From the NCBI RefSeq assembly GCF_022921095.1, contig NZ_CP095053.1:1220501-1284500 (forward strand): a stretch of DNA of 64,000 nt, given 5' to 3'. Within the stretch, counting starts at the first letter, position 1, and every line of letters begins with the position of its first letter. This document shows positions 1-7,506 of this stretch, piece after piece. Below the pieces are notes generated by a model, which searched no databases, was not told the origin of the DNA, and saw nothing but the letters and a program-made list of their open reading frames with translations. The translations under genes were made by a program, and so were the position numbers. Source of the stretch: Hymenobacter aerilatus. GTDB taxonomy: Bacteria; Bacteroidota; Bacteroidia; Cytophagales; Hymenobacteraceae.

Positions 1-287
1 AGTTAGCCAATAATATTGTGAAGCACGCCCAGGCCACCCAGGCGCACCTGCACCTCCGGGCAGGAAACGGCTGCATTATACTGGAGGCGCACGACAACGG
101 CCGCGGTTTCGACGTACAGCAGTCTTCTTCAAATGGGTTGGGGCTAAGCGCCCTGCGCGACCGGGTGCGACTGCTGGATGGAATTCTAGCCATTCACTCG
201 GAGGCGGAGAGCGGCACCGACATTACAATTTCCCTACCCCTAGCTGCCAGTCAATCGGCCATTACACTCCCCTCGCAGGGCAGATAA
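1..287 (+). CDS. sensor histidine kinase, C-terminal end (partial)
   Basis: The reading frame is already open at the left edge (it begins LANNIVKHA) and ends at a TAA, so only about the last 95 residues of the protein are present. They form the ATP-binding (HATPase_c) half of a NarL/HisKA_3-type kinase. The N-box is NIVKHA, the G1 box is DNGRGFD, and the G2 region is NGLGLSALRDRV, followed by the usual LLDG strand and a final beta strand. The closest internal relative is the end of the five-PAS kinase at 50543-53881, which has the same NIVKHA and GLGLRSIRDRV blocks. Kinases of this group phosphorylate LuxR-type response regulators. The partner and sensor domains lie outside the window. The family call is firm; what it senses is unknown. 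Confidence 0.9.
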   Translation, partial: LANNIVKHAQATQAHLHLRAGNGCIILEAHDNGRGFDVQQSSSNGLGLSALRDRVRLLDGILAIHSEAESGTDITISLPLAASQSAITLPSQGR

Positions 288-292
288 GCGGC

Positions 293-532
293 TTATTGCG
301 GCTGATGGTCGGAGCCGAAAGGTACAGGCGAGGGTAGGGCGCTTGGCGCGGCCAGCAGGTCGCAGACTTCCTGCCAGCTAAGCTCGCCGGCCACATATCG
401 CTGGTATAATACCTGCGCGGGCGCGGGCGTTTTGAGGCCCATATTTTCTCGCACAACCAGCATTTGTCGAAGCACGTGCGCCCGCTGCTGCGGCGTTTGA
501 GCAAAAGGACCAAACTTAGGATTGTGAGCCAT
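293..532 (-). CDS. small hypothetical protein, 79 aa
   Basis: A short soluble protein starting MAHNPKFGP, with one predicted helical core (HVLRQMLVVRENMGL), then YQRYVAGELSWQEVCDLL and a proline-rich tail. The frame stays open another 32 codons upstream, but that stretch is hydrophobic and irregular, so the ATG at 532 is preferred. The YVAGE-x-EV pattern faintly recalls VbhA-type antitoxin cores, but no toxin partner lies beside it, so I do not name it. It converges on the kinase at the left edge with only 5 bases between the stops. I do not recognise the family. Confidence 0.5.
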   Translation of the reverse strand: MAHNPKFGPFAQTPQQRAHVLRQMLVVRENMGLKTPAPAQVLYQRYVAGELSWQEVCDLLAAPSALPSPVPFGSDHQPQ

Positions 533-743
533 GAGAATAATGGAAAGGAGGAGATAGAGCGAGTAACAAAAGTGCAGAATAGTATATTGAATATCAATCG
601 TATTAACCCGTAAGTCGCTTAGTAACAACTACGTAATTAGAGATAAAGGTAATGGGGTAGGCAGGTCGGTACGACTGCCCACGAGCAGGTAGAAATACGC
701 AGACGACTCGCGGGTAAATTCTGATACGATTGGCCGGCACAAT

Positions 744-778
744 AAAAAAGGCCTTCTGCTGGGGAGCAGAAGGCCTTG
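744..778 (-). terminator. intrinsic terminator after tRNA-Glu (first copy)
   Basis: A 13-bp stem (AAGGCCTTCTGCT / AGCAGAAGGCCTT) with a GGGG loop is followed, on the minus strand, by a run of T. It lies about 15 bases past the 3' end of the first tRNA-Glu gene, as expected for its terminator. Confidence 0.85.
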
Positions 779-792
779 CAAAGCGGGGGCAG

Positions 793-864
793 TAGTCCGT
801 AGGGGAATCGAACCCCTGTTGGCAGAATGAAAATCTGCAGTCCTAACCCCTAGACGAACGGACC
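793..864 (-). tRNA. tRNA-Glu (UUC), first copy
   Basis: Read on the minus strand, a 72-base cloverleaf can be folded. The acceptor stem is GGTCCGT with ACGGACT, the D arm contains TCTAGGGGTTAGGA, the anticodon stem is GCAGA/TCTGC with loop TTTTCAT (anticodon UUC), and the T arm is AGGGGTTCGATTCCCCT with discriminator A. CCA is not encoded. It is base-for-base identical to the second copy at 4968-5039, and the leader upstream of both is also conserved. It has its own promoter and terminator, so it is a monocistronic tRNA gene. Confidence 0.97.
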
Positions 865-895
865 AGATAACTAGACCCCTTGCGCTTTGGTGCTG

Positions 896-925
896 CAAAG
901 GTAATAGGAGAAAACAAGAATGCAA
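896..925 (-). promoter_or_regulatory. promoter of first tRNA-Glu (TTG-N19-TAnnTTTG)
   Basis: On the minus strand TTG (923-925) is followed by exactly 19 bases and then TACCTTTG (896-903). This is an exact match to the Bacteroidota primary sigma factor consensus. The predicted transcript starts about 30 bases before the tRNA. Confidence 0.85.
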
Positions 926-971
926 GCAGCTCGTCAAAAAAATATTATTGCAGCCTTTAAGTAGTCGTAGC

Positions 972-1565
972 TTACTGAGAGCCGGCGCTAGCAGTATTAA
1001 ACAACGGGCGGCGCTTGAGCATGTAGCGAAAATACGTGTTGCTGGTTGCCGGATTCGTAACCGCACCATTGGGAAGGACCTCCCAGCCATTATCATAGAA
1101 AAAATTAAGAATAGCGGCCTCGCTAGGAAATTTGCGCTTTCGGTCGGCTTCCCGCGCAGGCAGCACGCCTTCGCTCACCGAAAAAGTGTAGTAGAAGCCT
1201 CTGAAGTAGACCTCGACTGTGCCGTAAACGGGTGCGGTTGGTGTTGTGAGCGGAATAGGTGCTTGGTAGCGGCTTACGAGTGCCTCTGCCAGCTTATCCA
1301 GATTACGGATGGGGGTATAATAGGGCTTCTGCTTATGCTCTACCACGGCCCAGCCAGTATTCAGAAAGCCAATTACCATGGCCATGTCCTGGTTGGTGAG
1401 TACCTGCGCTGGTGCAGTTGCCGTATCAGCTAGGGTTGTATACAGGGGAGTGTTGGTATACAGCAGGCGAAAATGACTTTTAGGAATGGCAGTGTAGGGC
1501 TGCTGTGCGTAGCTGCTGCTACCGAGAAGCAGCCCAACAAGAGAAAAACCGAGGAAGCGAAGCAT
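972..1565 (-). CDS. secreted protein with EAAILNF/GWE motif (paralogue A)
   Basis: A 197-residue protein. The ATG at 1565 gives a clean signal peptide (MLRFLGFSLVGLLLGSSSYAQ, cleavage likely after YAQ), so the longer frame upstream is not used. The mature part has YGTVEVYFRG near the middle and RKRKFPSEAAILNFFYDNGW near the C-terminus. The same arrangement occurs in the next gene upstream (1630-2106), which has YGTADLDFDS and RKFADEAAILNFLYIQGW, so the two are tandem paralogues. EAAILNF-x-GWE blocks look like the core of a small alpha/beta domain. I do not recognise a named family, so the role is unknown. The protein is presumably periplasmic. Start confidence is high, function confidence none. 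Confidence 0.7.
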   Translation of the reverse strand: MLRFLGFSLVGLLLGSSSYAQQPYTAIPKSHFRLLYTNTPLYTTLADTATAPAQVLTNQDMAMVIGFLNTGWAVVEHKQKPYYTPIRNLDKLAEALVSRYQAPIPLTTPTAPVYGTVEVYFRGFYYTFSVSEGVLPAREADRKRKFPSEAAILNFFYDNGWEVLPNGAVTNPATSNTYFRYMLKRRPLFNTASAGSQ

Positions 1566-1629
1566 AGGAGTGGTACACGTAAAGAATAGGTAAATAAAGC
1601 AGCAGATGGCCACCCAATACATTGGTTAG

Positions 1630-2106
1630 CTAACGTACCGCTATGGCAACGGTGACAGCCGAAGCATCCAAAGCGCTAATGTTGAAGATGTTGGCAATGG
1701 ATTTCACAGGTAAGGGTATTCTTATAATTGCCTTACGGCTGATAATTAGACCGCCGCTTGAGCAGAGCAGATAGTGGTAATGCACGCCAATAACATCCTT
1801 GCCCGTAGTAACGCTCACGGATATTGGCTCCCAGCCTTGGATATAAAGGAAGTTAAGTATAGCGGCCTCGTCGGCAAATTTGCGGATTTTGCCGTCTTCG
1901 CGGTAGCGTTTCTGGTAAGGGTTAGGCATAGTGCCGTCGCTGAGGGCCAAAAACCAAGAACCAGTGCTGTCAAAGTCTAAATCGGCTGTACCGTAGCGAG
2001 ATTGGGTAGCGGCTGGAGAGCCACCAGTTACAACGGTTGCTTGCTGAGCAACGGCAACGGATAGCGTACTAGCTGAAAACAGAAGGAAAAGAAATAGCTG
2101 CTTCAT
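1630..2106 (-). CDS. secreted protein with EAAILNF/GWE motif (paralogue B)
   Basis: A 158-residue protein with a signal peptide (MKQLFLFLLFSASTLSVAVA, then QQ). The ATG at 2106 was chosen because the 16 extra codons upstream would spoil the signal sequence. The mature chain carries YGTADLDFDS, SDGTMPNPYQKR, GKIRKFADEAAILNFLYIQG and a late HYHYLL strand, in the same order as its neighbour at 972-1565. The tandem arrangement and 64-base gap suggest a duplication and possibly co-transcription. No catalytic motif is visible. Its last 35 residues have no counterpart in paralogue A and look low in structure, so the C-terminus may have been altered by a frameshift. Confidence 0.65.
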   Translation of the reverse strand: MKQLFLFLLFSASTLSVAVAQQATVVTGGSPAATQSRYGTADLDFDSTGSWFLALSDGTMPNPYQKRYREDGKIRKFADEAAILNFLYIQGWEPISVSVTTGKDVIGVHYHYLLCSSGGLIISRKAIIRIPLPVKSIANIFNISALDASAVTVAIAVR

Positions 2107-2158
2107 TTGAAATAGAATGGTAATGGTTAGTAACGAACCCCCGTATAGAGCCAACTAT

Positions 2159-2677
2159 CTACGTAGCCGTAATAACAGCCGTAGCCGACATCATCGTGAT
2201 GTAGTAGTTGGCCAGGTGCACCGTGAGCAGCAACAGCACGTCTTTGTAGGGTAGGGCCTCGAAAGCCCCTACCGTAGCAATGTCGAACTCGTAGGTCACC
2301 TTCTTCCACTTGAAATCGGGCTGGAGCACCAGCAGTTCCTGGTGCTGGGCGTCGGTGAGCACGTACTGGTTCTTGAAGAAGCCTTTTAGCTGGAAGACGA
2401 AATCTTGCTCCTCTTCACCGAAGGTCGCGTGCAGGATGATGTTGCCGTTCCAACCCATTTTGAAGCGTAGCAGCAGGGCCTCCTGCTGCCACAGTTCAAT
2501 GGAATCTTGTAAAGCAAACCAACCATCAAGAGTCCAGTAATCCATGAAACAGAAAGCTACTGCATCAGCTTTATTCATGGCTTCAATCATCTCTGATACA
2601 ACAGTATCATCATCTGATGAATTGCCTTTGAATCTTGGCCCTCTCCATAAATATGAAGCTGGGGTATGGATATGCAA
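2159..2677 (-). CDS. hypothetical protein, 172 aa
   Basis: An intracellular-looking protein with no signal peptide. It has an acidic segment (SSDDDTVV), aromatic-rich YWTLDGWFALQDSIELW, then strands QEALLLRFKMGWNGNIIL and VFQLKGFFKNQYVL, and a hydrophobic C-terminal helix. The frame begins at a TTG at 2677, with a TAG five codons upstream. The first ATG is at 2590, leaving 143 residues, and could be the true start. I do not recognise a family. It precedes the two secreted paralogues on the same strand with a 52-base gap, and may share their transcript. Confidence 0.5.
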   Translation of the reverse strand: MHIHTPASYLWRGPRFKGNSSDDDTVVSEMIEAMNKADAVAFCFMDYWTLDGWFALQDSIELWQQEALLLRFKMGWNGNIILHATFGEEEQDFVFQLKGFFKNQYVLTDAQHQELLVLQPDFKWKKVTYEFDIATVGAFEALPYKDVLLLLTVHLANYYITMMSATAVITAT

Positions 2678-2751
2678 ATCCCATTTGCGCTAGATCGAAC
2701 TGCGTGCGTCGTTACTCATAATAAAGGTGAGATAGATTAAGTCTATCTAGT

Positions 2752-2970
2752 TTAGATATACTTAGTATTTATGGTTTCGTGAATATCAGTCCTACCGCCA
2801 CATCCCTTCTGCAGAAAGACCAAGATTTCCTCTTGCGTAGAAATCAGCGCGTCTTTTGTCGTGATAAGCTCATCCTTGCCGGCTAGCAGCTTTCGAAGAC
2901 TTTCTAACCCTCTATTCGCTAGTGCGAGGGCGTGCTGGCAGCTTTCCAAATTGTTATGTTGCTGTGACAT
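2752..2970 (-). CDS. small coiled-coil protein, 72 aa
   Basis: A 72-residue soluble protein made mostly of one long amphipathic helix (SCQHALALANRGLESLRKLL, then KDELITTKDALISTQEEILV) with a short Cys/Gly tail. It resembles in style the C-terminal coiled coil of the XRE regulator encoded 1 kb upstream (EKDLLVAQKEIELLRSHLQD). It could therefore be a stand-alone partner of that helix, but that is only inference. The coding sequence is lower in GC than the core genome around it. Function unknown. Confidence 0.5.
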   Translation of the reverse strand: MSQQHNNLESCQHALALANRGLESLRKLLAGKDELITTKDALISTQEEILVFLQKGCGGRTDIHETINTKYI

Positions 2971-2991
2971 ATCTATTGGCTTTCCACAACC

Positions 2992-3465
2992 TTACTGACG
3001 CCGGTAGCGTCCGCCTACGATTCGGCGAGCAGGAATATTGTCGGGTAGGTAACGTACATACACGATTTCCTGAATATCGAGCGTTTTACTGCTCAACTCT
3101 GTAATAGTAAACGTCTCGCTGTGGCCATGATGGTCCCAAGTGAGTGTACTATCTTGATGTGCGTAAGAAAACGTTGCAGGTGTAGACGTTATACCATAAC
3201 GGGGCGACAGATTATCGTACCCAAAAAGAGTAGGAGTAAGTAGCGTCAAATCCGTGTCCGTAAAGACAATTTCTTCTGGTACGTCGGGTAATTGTTGAGT
3301 GCCCTCAAAGTCAAGCTTACCATCTGTATTATAGTACCGCAGATAAGAATGCTCAAGCTTCCAACGCCCAACAAGGGTAGGTTCTGGCTCAGGCTCGTCC
3401 TTACTACAGGCCGCAGCAAGTAGAAGTAGGCACAGAAATGAAAAAGAGGATAAAAAACGGGGCAT
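2992..3465 (-). CDS. lipoprotein, lipocalin-like, 157 aa
   Basis: The N-terminus is a lipoprotein signal with lipobox LAAAC, followed by an acidic linker (SKDEPEPEPT). The mature protein starts LVGRWKLEHSYLRYY, the opening strand pattern common to small lipocalin-like Bacteroidota lipoproteins, and continues as a run of beta strands. It should sit in the outer or inner membrane facing the periplasm. The neighbour at 3529-3921 has the same plan (lipobox, then LEGCWDLRSM), so the two may be distant paralogues. No enzyme motif is seen. The lipoprotein call is firm, the fold is inferred. Confidence 0.7.
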   Translation of the reverse strand: MPRFLSSFSFLCLLLLAAACSKDEPEPEPTLVGRWKLEHSYLRYYNTDGKLDFEGTQQLPDVPEEIVFTDTDLTLLTPTLFGYDNLSPRYGITSTPATFSYAHQDSTLTWDHHGHSETFTITELSSKTLDIQEIVYVRYLPDNIPARRIVGGRYRRQ

Positions 3466-3528
3466 AGAATAGTGTTAGTGAAACTGCTTACTTCTTCAAC
3501 TGCATTTCTAGCAATAGAATGATCATTT

Positions 3529-3921
3529 TTAGCGAGTGTAACGGGCTATGGTCTTATACCCGCGATGACTACTGCCAGTATCTGACATAGGATGAATACC
3601 TATCAGTAATGTATGTTCTGTTAAGGCTATAAGGGTAGAGGTTCCACCATACTCATCAAGTATAGTGCTGTCTTGCGCATCATAAGTAGAAAAGGAAAAC
3701 TCATCTGGCAACCCATATATAGAGTATTTTCTGATACTGTTTTCTGACACAACGAGGTAGATGCCGTAAGGAGTAAAATCACTAGAATCTTGGTAAACAT
3801 TGTTGACACGGCTATAACTGGACATGCTTCGTAAGTCCCAGCAGCCTTCTAAAGTCGGCTGATTTTGACAGGCTGTAAGTAAGGCGACACTGGATAGTAG
3901 TATGGGGAGAGTATAAGGCAT
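3529..3921 (-). CDS. lipoprotein, lipocalin-like, 130 aa
   Basis: A short lipoprotein: MPYTLPILLSSVALLTAC is a signal with lipobox LTAC, and the mature part begins QNQPTLEGCWDLRSMSSYSR. The chain is mostly predicted beta strand. Base composition is visibly AT-richer than the flanking housekeeping genes, which supports acquisition by transfer. It is followed downstream by a second lipoprotein of the same design and preceded by the XRE regulator, all on the minus strand. Function unknown. Confidence 0.65.
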   Translation of the reverse strand: MPYTLPILLSSVALLTACQNQPTLEGCWDLRSMSSYSRVNNVYQDSSDFTPYGIYLVVSENSIRKYSIYGLPDEFSFSTYDAQDSTILDEYGGTSTLIALTEHTLLIGIHPMSDTGSSHRGYKTIARYTR

Positions 3922-3944
3922 AGCATGTCATTAAACATCACTGC

Positions 3945-4379
3945 TTACTTCTTCAACTGCATCTCCAGCAGTTGTATAATCCGCTCCTTGTCTTGGAGAT
4001 GGGAGCGGAGCAGTTCTATTTCTTTCTGGGCAACCAGTAAGTCTTTCTCACAGTCGGCCACTTTGGTATAGTGCATGGTAGCGTTACCGTGGTTCGTTAT
4101 GACTGCTTGCCCCGAATTTTTAGCTGTGTGTTTAATTTGAGTGGTCCTCTGCTCATTGAGAAACATTTCTCCTTGGCCAGTAAGCAACCATGTCGAATTG
4201 ATATGCTCAAAATGTCTAATCAGCTTCTCTAGAAAATCTGAGCTTGGCTTAGAACCACGCTCTATGTAGTTGCGGACGTTAGTTTCGCTGACTCCTAGTG
4301 CTCTACTGAAGGATCCGGTCTTCAAATCCAGTGCTTCAATAAGAATTTTCAGTCGCTGATTTATGGTATTTTCTGGCAT
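3945..4379 (-). CDS. XRE-family transcriptional regulator with C-terminal coiled coil
   Basis: Residues 1-65 form a helix-turn-helix of the phage-repressor kind: INQRLKILIEALDLKTGSFS, then the recognition segment RALGVSETNVRNYIERGSKP. STWLLTGQGEMF follows, the typical end of this domain in Bacteroidota repressors. Residues 105-144 are a leucine-rich coiled coil (EKDLLVAQKEIELLRSHLQD and on), presumably for dimer or tetramer formation. Such proteins repress their own promoter and a divergent gene. Here the start codon overlaps a 28-bp palindrome, and a second palindrome lies 22 bp further out, in the shared intergenic region with a divergent gene at 4514. DNA-binding role is well supported; the regulon is inferred from position. 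Confidence 0.85.
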   Translation of the reverse strand: MPENTINQRLKILIEALDLKTGSFSRALGVSETNVRNYIERGSKPSSDFLEKLIRHFEHINSTWLLTGQGEMFLNEQRTTQIKHTAKNSGQAVITNHGNATMHYTKVADCEKDLLVAQKEIELLRSHLQDKERIIQLLEMQLKK

Positions 4380-4420
4380 ATAGATTTATCAATTGATAAA
4401 TCTATAATTATCAATTGATA
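4379..4420. promoter_or_regulatory. double palindromic operator at XRE gene
   Basis: Two inverted repeats share the core TATCAATTGATA. The first, 4379-4406, is a perfect 28-bp palindrome that touches the first base of the XRE start codon. The second, 4409-4420, is a perfect 12-bp palindrome. Their centres are 22 bp apart, about two helical turns, so dimers would bind on the same face. The spot is right for autorepression and for control of the divergent promoter at 4442. The sequence facts are certain; the binding protein is inferred. Confidence 0.8.
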
Positions 4421-4441
4421 CGTTCTTTTGATGTACTTGCG

Positions 4442-4449
4442 TATATTTG
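4442..4449 (+). promoter_or_regulatory. -7 element of divergent promoter
   Basis: TATATTTG matches the Bacteroidota -7 consensus TAnnTTTG. No TTG lies at the ideal distance, so a repressor or activator may matter. The inner operator palindrome (4409-4420) lies where the -33 region would be, which fits repression by the XRE protein. The next gene starts at 4514. Confidence 0.5.
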
Positions 4450-4513
4450 TGTTCTGCACAAGACAACGCACTTGCAAGAAAGCATTCTGCGCGTGAATTG
4501 TACCAATCACGCC

Positions 4514-4766
4514 ATGACCGAGAAGCAGAAATTCTAATCTGTACGTTGAGGTATGCGAACTGCTACCCACCAGCGCCATTGACGCCCTCGTGCGTAGCGG
4601 CTTCTCGGAGGCCCGCAGCGTGCAGCTCGTGCGGGTGCGGCAAGGCCGTCAGATCAAGATCAACCTGCCCTGGCTCATTAAGCTCGTGGAGATGGGCCTA
4701 CCCAGCTATCAAATCCCCGACGAACTGCGCCTAGTCCCGGCTGAGGTGCCCCTGTTCACCCGCTAA
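4514..4766 (+). pseudogene. frameshifted small gene divergent from XRE regulator
   Basis: An ATG at 4514 opens MTEKQKF and meets TAA after seven codons. Skipping one base there joins it to a long open frame: NLYVEVCELLPTSAIDALVR, then SGFSEARSVQLVRVRQGRQI and PWLIKLVEMGLPSYQIPDEL, ending VPLFTR-TAA. The joined product would be about 83 residues, basic in the middle, and reads as natural protein throughout. It was probably a small nucleic-acid-binding or early-type protein controlled by the adjacent operator. Either one base was gained (pseudogene), or the base is a sequencing error, or frameshifting is used. I cannot tell these apart from the sequence. Family not recognised. Confidence 0.6.
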
Positions 4767-4781
4767 TACCCTCTCTCCGTT

Positions 4782-4907
4782 ATGCACCTTGACACGGACC
4801 CTCAAGAGCCCCAGCGCCGCGCGTGCCTGCGCGATTCAGCCACCCTCACGGCCACACTGCCACCCAAAGGGGACATGACCTATTTTGCCATCCAATCTGC
4901 CAACTAA
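4782..4907 (+). CDS. small ORF, 41 aa
   Basis: MHLDTDPQEPQRRACLRDSA and on to YFAIQSAN-TAA, starting 15 bases after the stop of the frameshifted gene and in the same direction. The close spacing suggests a second cistron of the operator-controlled transcript. It carries no recognisable motif and could be spurious. The stop lies just before the hairpin that also terminates the second tRNA-Glu from the other side. Confidence 0.35.
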   Translation: MHLDTDPQEPQRRACLRDSATLTATLPPKGDMTYFAIQSAN

Positions 4908-4910
4908 AAT

Positions 4911-4945
4911 AAAAAGGCCCTTTGCGTAGTGCAAAGGGCCTTTTT
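4911..4945. terminator. bidirectional terminator between accessory module and second tRNA-Glu
   Basis: A perfect 15-bp stem (AAAAAGGCCCTTTGC / GCAAAGGGCCTTTTT) with a 5-base loop, A-rich on one side and T-rich on the other. It can end transcription of the divergent small genes from the left and of the tRNA from the right. Confidence 0.9.
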
Positions 4946-4967
4946 AGCAAAGAGCAACAAAGGGTAG

Positions 4968-5039
4968 TAGTCCGTAGGGGAATCGAACCCCTGTTGGCAG
5001 AATGAAAATCTGCAGTCCTAACCCCTAGACGAACGGACC
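4968..5039 (-). tRNA. tRNA-Glu (UUC), second copy
   Basis: Identical over all 72 bases to the tRNA at 793-864, with the same anticodon loop TTTTCAT. The upstream leader is also shared for about 40 bases, with one insertion and two substitutions. The downstream DNA differs apart from a few bases next to the gene. Two identical tRNA genes in direct orientation bracketing lower-GC DNA is what a tRNA-targeted integration or a segmental duplication leaves behind. No integrase gene is visible nearby. Confidence 0.97.
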
Positions 5040-5071
5040 AGATAACTAAACCCTCTTGCGCTTTGGTGCTG

Positions 5072-5101
5072 CAAAAGTAGCGCAGAGAAGCTTCAGCGCA
5101 A
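5072..5101 (-). promoter_or_regulatory. promoter of second tRNA-Glu (TTG-N19-TAnnTTTG)
   Basis: TTG (5099-5101), 19 bases, TACTTTTG (5072-5079) on the minus strand. The spacer sequence differs from that of the first copy, yet both elements and the spacing are kept, so both tRNA copies are likely transcribed. Confidence 0.85.
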
Positions 5102-5286
5102 TATCTGAGCGATAAAAAAAAGTGGGTCTGGGCGCAAATAGATTGATTTACAGGTAGAAAAATTTTCGCTTTTACGTCGTCATCGCGAGAGAAATAGCTG
5201 CAGCGCACCGTCTGTACGTACTAGGGGGCACTTGCCTGCCAGCACGGAAGCACTTCCGAAACACTTCTCCTACCTGGCTGGTTAAT

Positions 5287-6385
<1,099 letters not shown>

Positions 6386-6407
6386 GCTCCGCTTACATTG
6401 CAGCAGA

Positions 6408-6444
6408 AAGCGGCCTACCCCACACCGGGTAGGCCGCTTTTTTG
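6408..6444 (+). terminator. gapA terminator
   Basis: The stem AAGCGGCCTACCC / GGGTAGGCCGCTT with a 6-base loop is followed by TTTTTT, 20-odd bases after the gapA stop. Confidence 0.9.
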
Positions 6445-6528
6445 TAGTGGCATAAACATAGAATTGCCGACTTTTGAGGGTAAAGAAATCCTCTTAGTAC
6501 TATTCAATCGTTCAAACTCAGCATCACC

Positions 6529-7395
6529 TTGCGCATCTGTTTTATTCTGAATCCGATGTCCGGCACCAATCGTCGGCAGGATGTGGCGGGGCTGCTGGCG
6601 CGCTACCTCGACCCGGCGCGGGTGACCTATGAGGTGCGCCACACCGCGTATGCCGGTCACGCCGTGCAGCTGGCCCGCGAAGCTGCCGAGGACGGCTGCC
6701 GCGTGGTGGTGGCCGTGGGAGGTGATGGAACGGTGAATGAGGTAGGGCGGGGGCTGCTGGGTACGGGAGCGGCCTTGGGCATTCTGCCCCGGGGCTCAGG
6801 CAATGGCCTGGCTCGCCACCTGCGCGTGCCGCTGGGTCTGGCGGCTGCCATCCAACGCCTGAACGCGCCAAGCTTTCAGCATATTGACGTGGGCTGCATC
6901 AACGGCCACCGGTTTTTCTGCACGGCAGGGGTAGGGTTCGATGCGCACGTGAGCAAATGCTTCGCCGTGGCCGGTACCCGCGGACTGGCTACCTACGTGA
7001 AGGTGGCCTTGCACGAATACCGTCGCTACCAACCTACGCCGGTACAGGTGCGCTTTGCAGATAAGTTTTTGGAAACCAACTGCTACGTGCTGGCCTTTGC
7101 CAATGCCGCGCAGTACGGCAACAACGCCTATATTGCCCCAAACGCTAATATCCAGGATGGGCTGCTGGACTTGTGTTTGATTGACGGCTTGCCCTTGCTG
7201 CGGGCCGTGCGGGTAGGGGTAGGGCTGGCGCTGGGCAACTTGCCTACCTCGGGCGCGGCCGTGTACCACACTGCCCAGCAGGTGCAGGTAGCCGCGGCGC
7301 AGCCGCTCGGCTTTCACGTAGATGGCGACTATATAGGAGAAGCCACCGACTTCACCGTGGAGCTGACACCACTGGCACTGGAAGTGGCCGTCTGA
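6529..7395 (+). CDS. diacylglycerol/lipid kinase family protein (YegS/DgkB-like)
   Basis: A 288-residue member of the DAGK catalytic family, which phosphorylates membrane lipids such as diacylglycerol. The nucleotide-binding region is seen as ILNPMSGTNRR at the start, GGDGTVNEV near residue 65 and GILPRGSGNGLARHL near 85-100. The C-terminal half is the usual beta sandwich. The start is a TTG, because the first strand (RICFILNP) begins directly after it and no ATG precedes it. It stands alone between gapA and the SUI1 homologue. The exact lipid substrate cannot be told from the sequence. Confidence 0.88.
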   Translation: MRICFILNPMSGTNRRQDVAGLLARYLDPARVTYEVRHTAYAGHAVQLAREAAEDGCRVVVAVGGDGTVNEVGRGLLGTGAALGILPRGSGNGLARHLRVPLGLAAAIQRLNAPSFQHIDVGCINGHRFFCTAGVGFDAHVSKCFAVAGTRGLATYVKVALHEYRRYQPTPVQVRFADKFLETNCYVLAFANAAQYGNNAYIAPNANIQDGLLDLCLIDGLPLLRAVRVGVGLALGNLPTSGAAVYHTAQQVQVAAAQPLGFHVDGDYIGEATDFTVELTPLALEVAV

Positions 7396-7506
7396 AAAAA
7401 AGGTGAAGTTGCGAAGTGGTGTTCCCGTTGGGAGAAACAGTTGTATGCGCATCCGGTAAGCCGGCATTCGTTTTATTCACAATTTTACAACTCACAAGCT
7501 CACCTC

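Noticed and set aside
948..1433. 161-codon plus-strand ORF
   Set aside because: It is antisense to the secreted paralogue with a clear signal peptide and carries no motif.
2127..2309. 60-codon minus-strand ORF between two island genes
   Set aside because: It is an out-of-frame overlap with the end of the 172-residue gene and has no start signal or motif.
4447..4734. 95-codon plus-strand ORF over the broken gene
   Set aside because: It is rich in Cys and Arg in the wrong frame. The neighbouring frame reads as natural protein instead.
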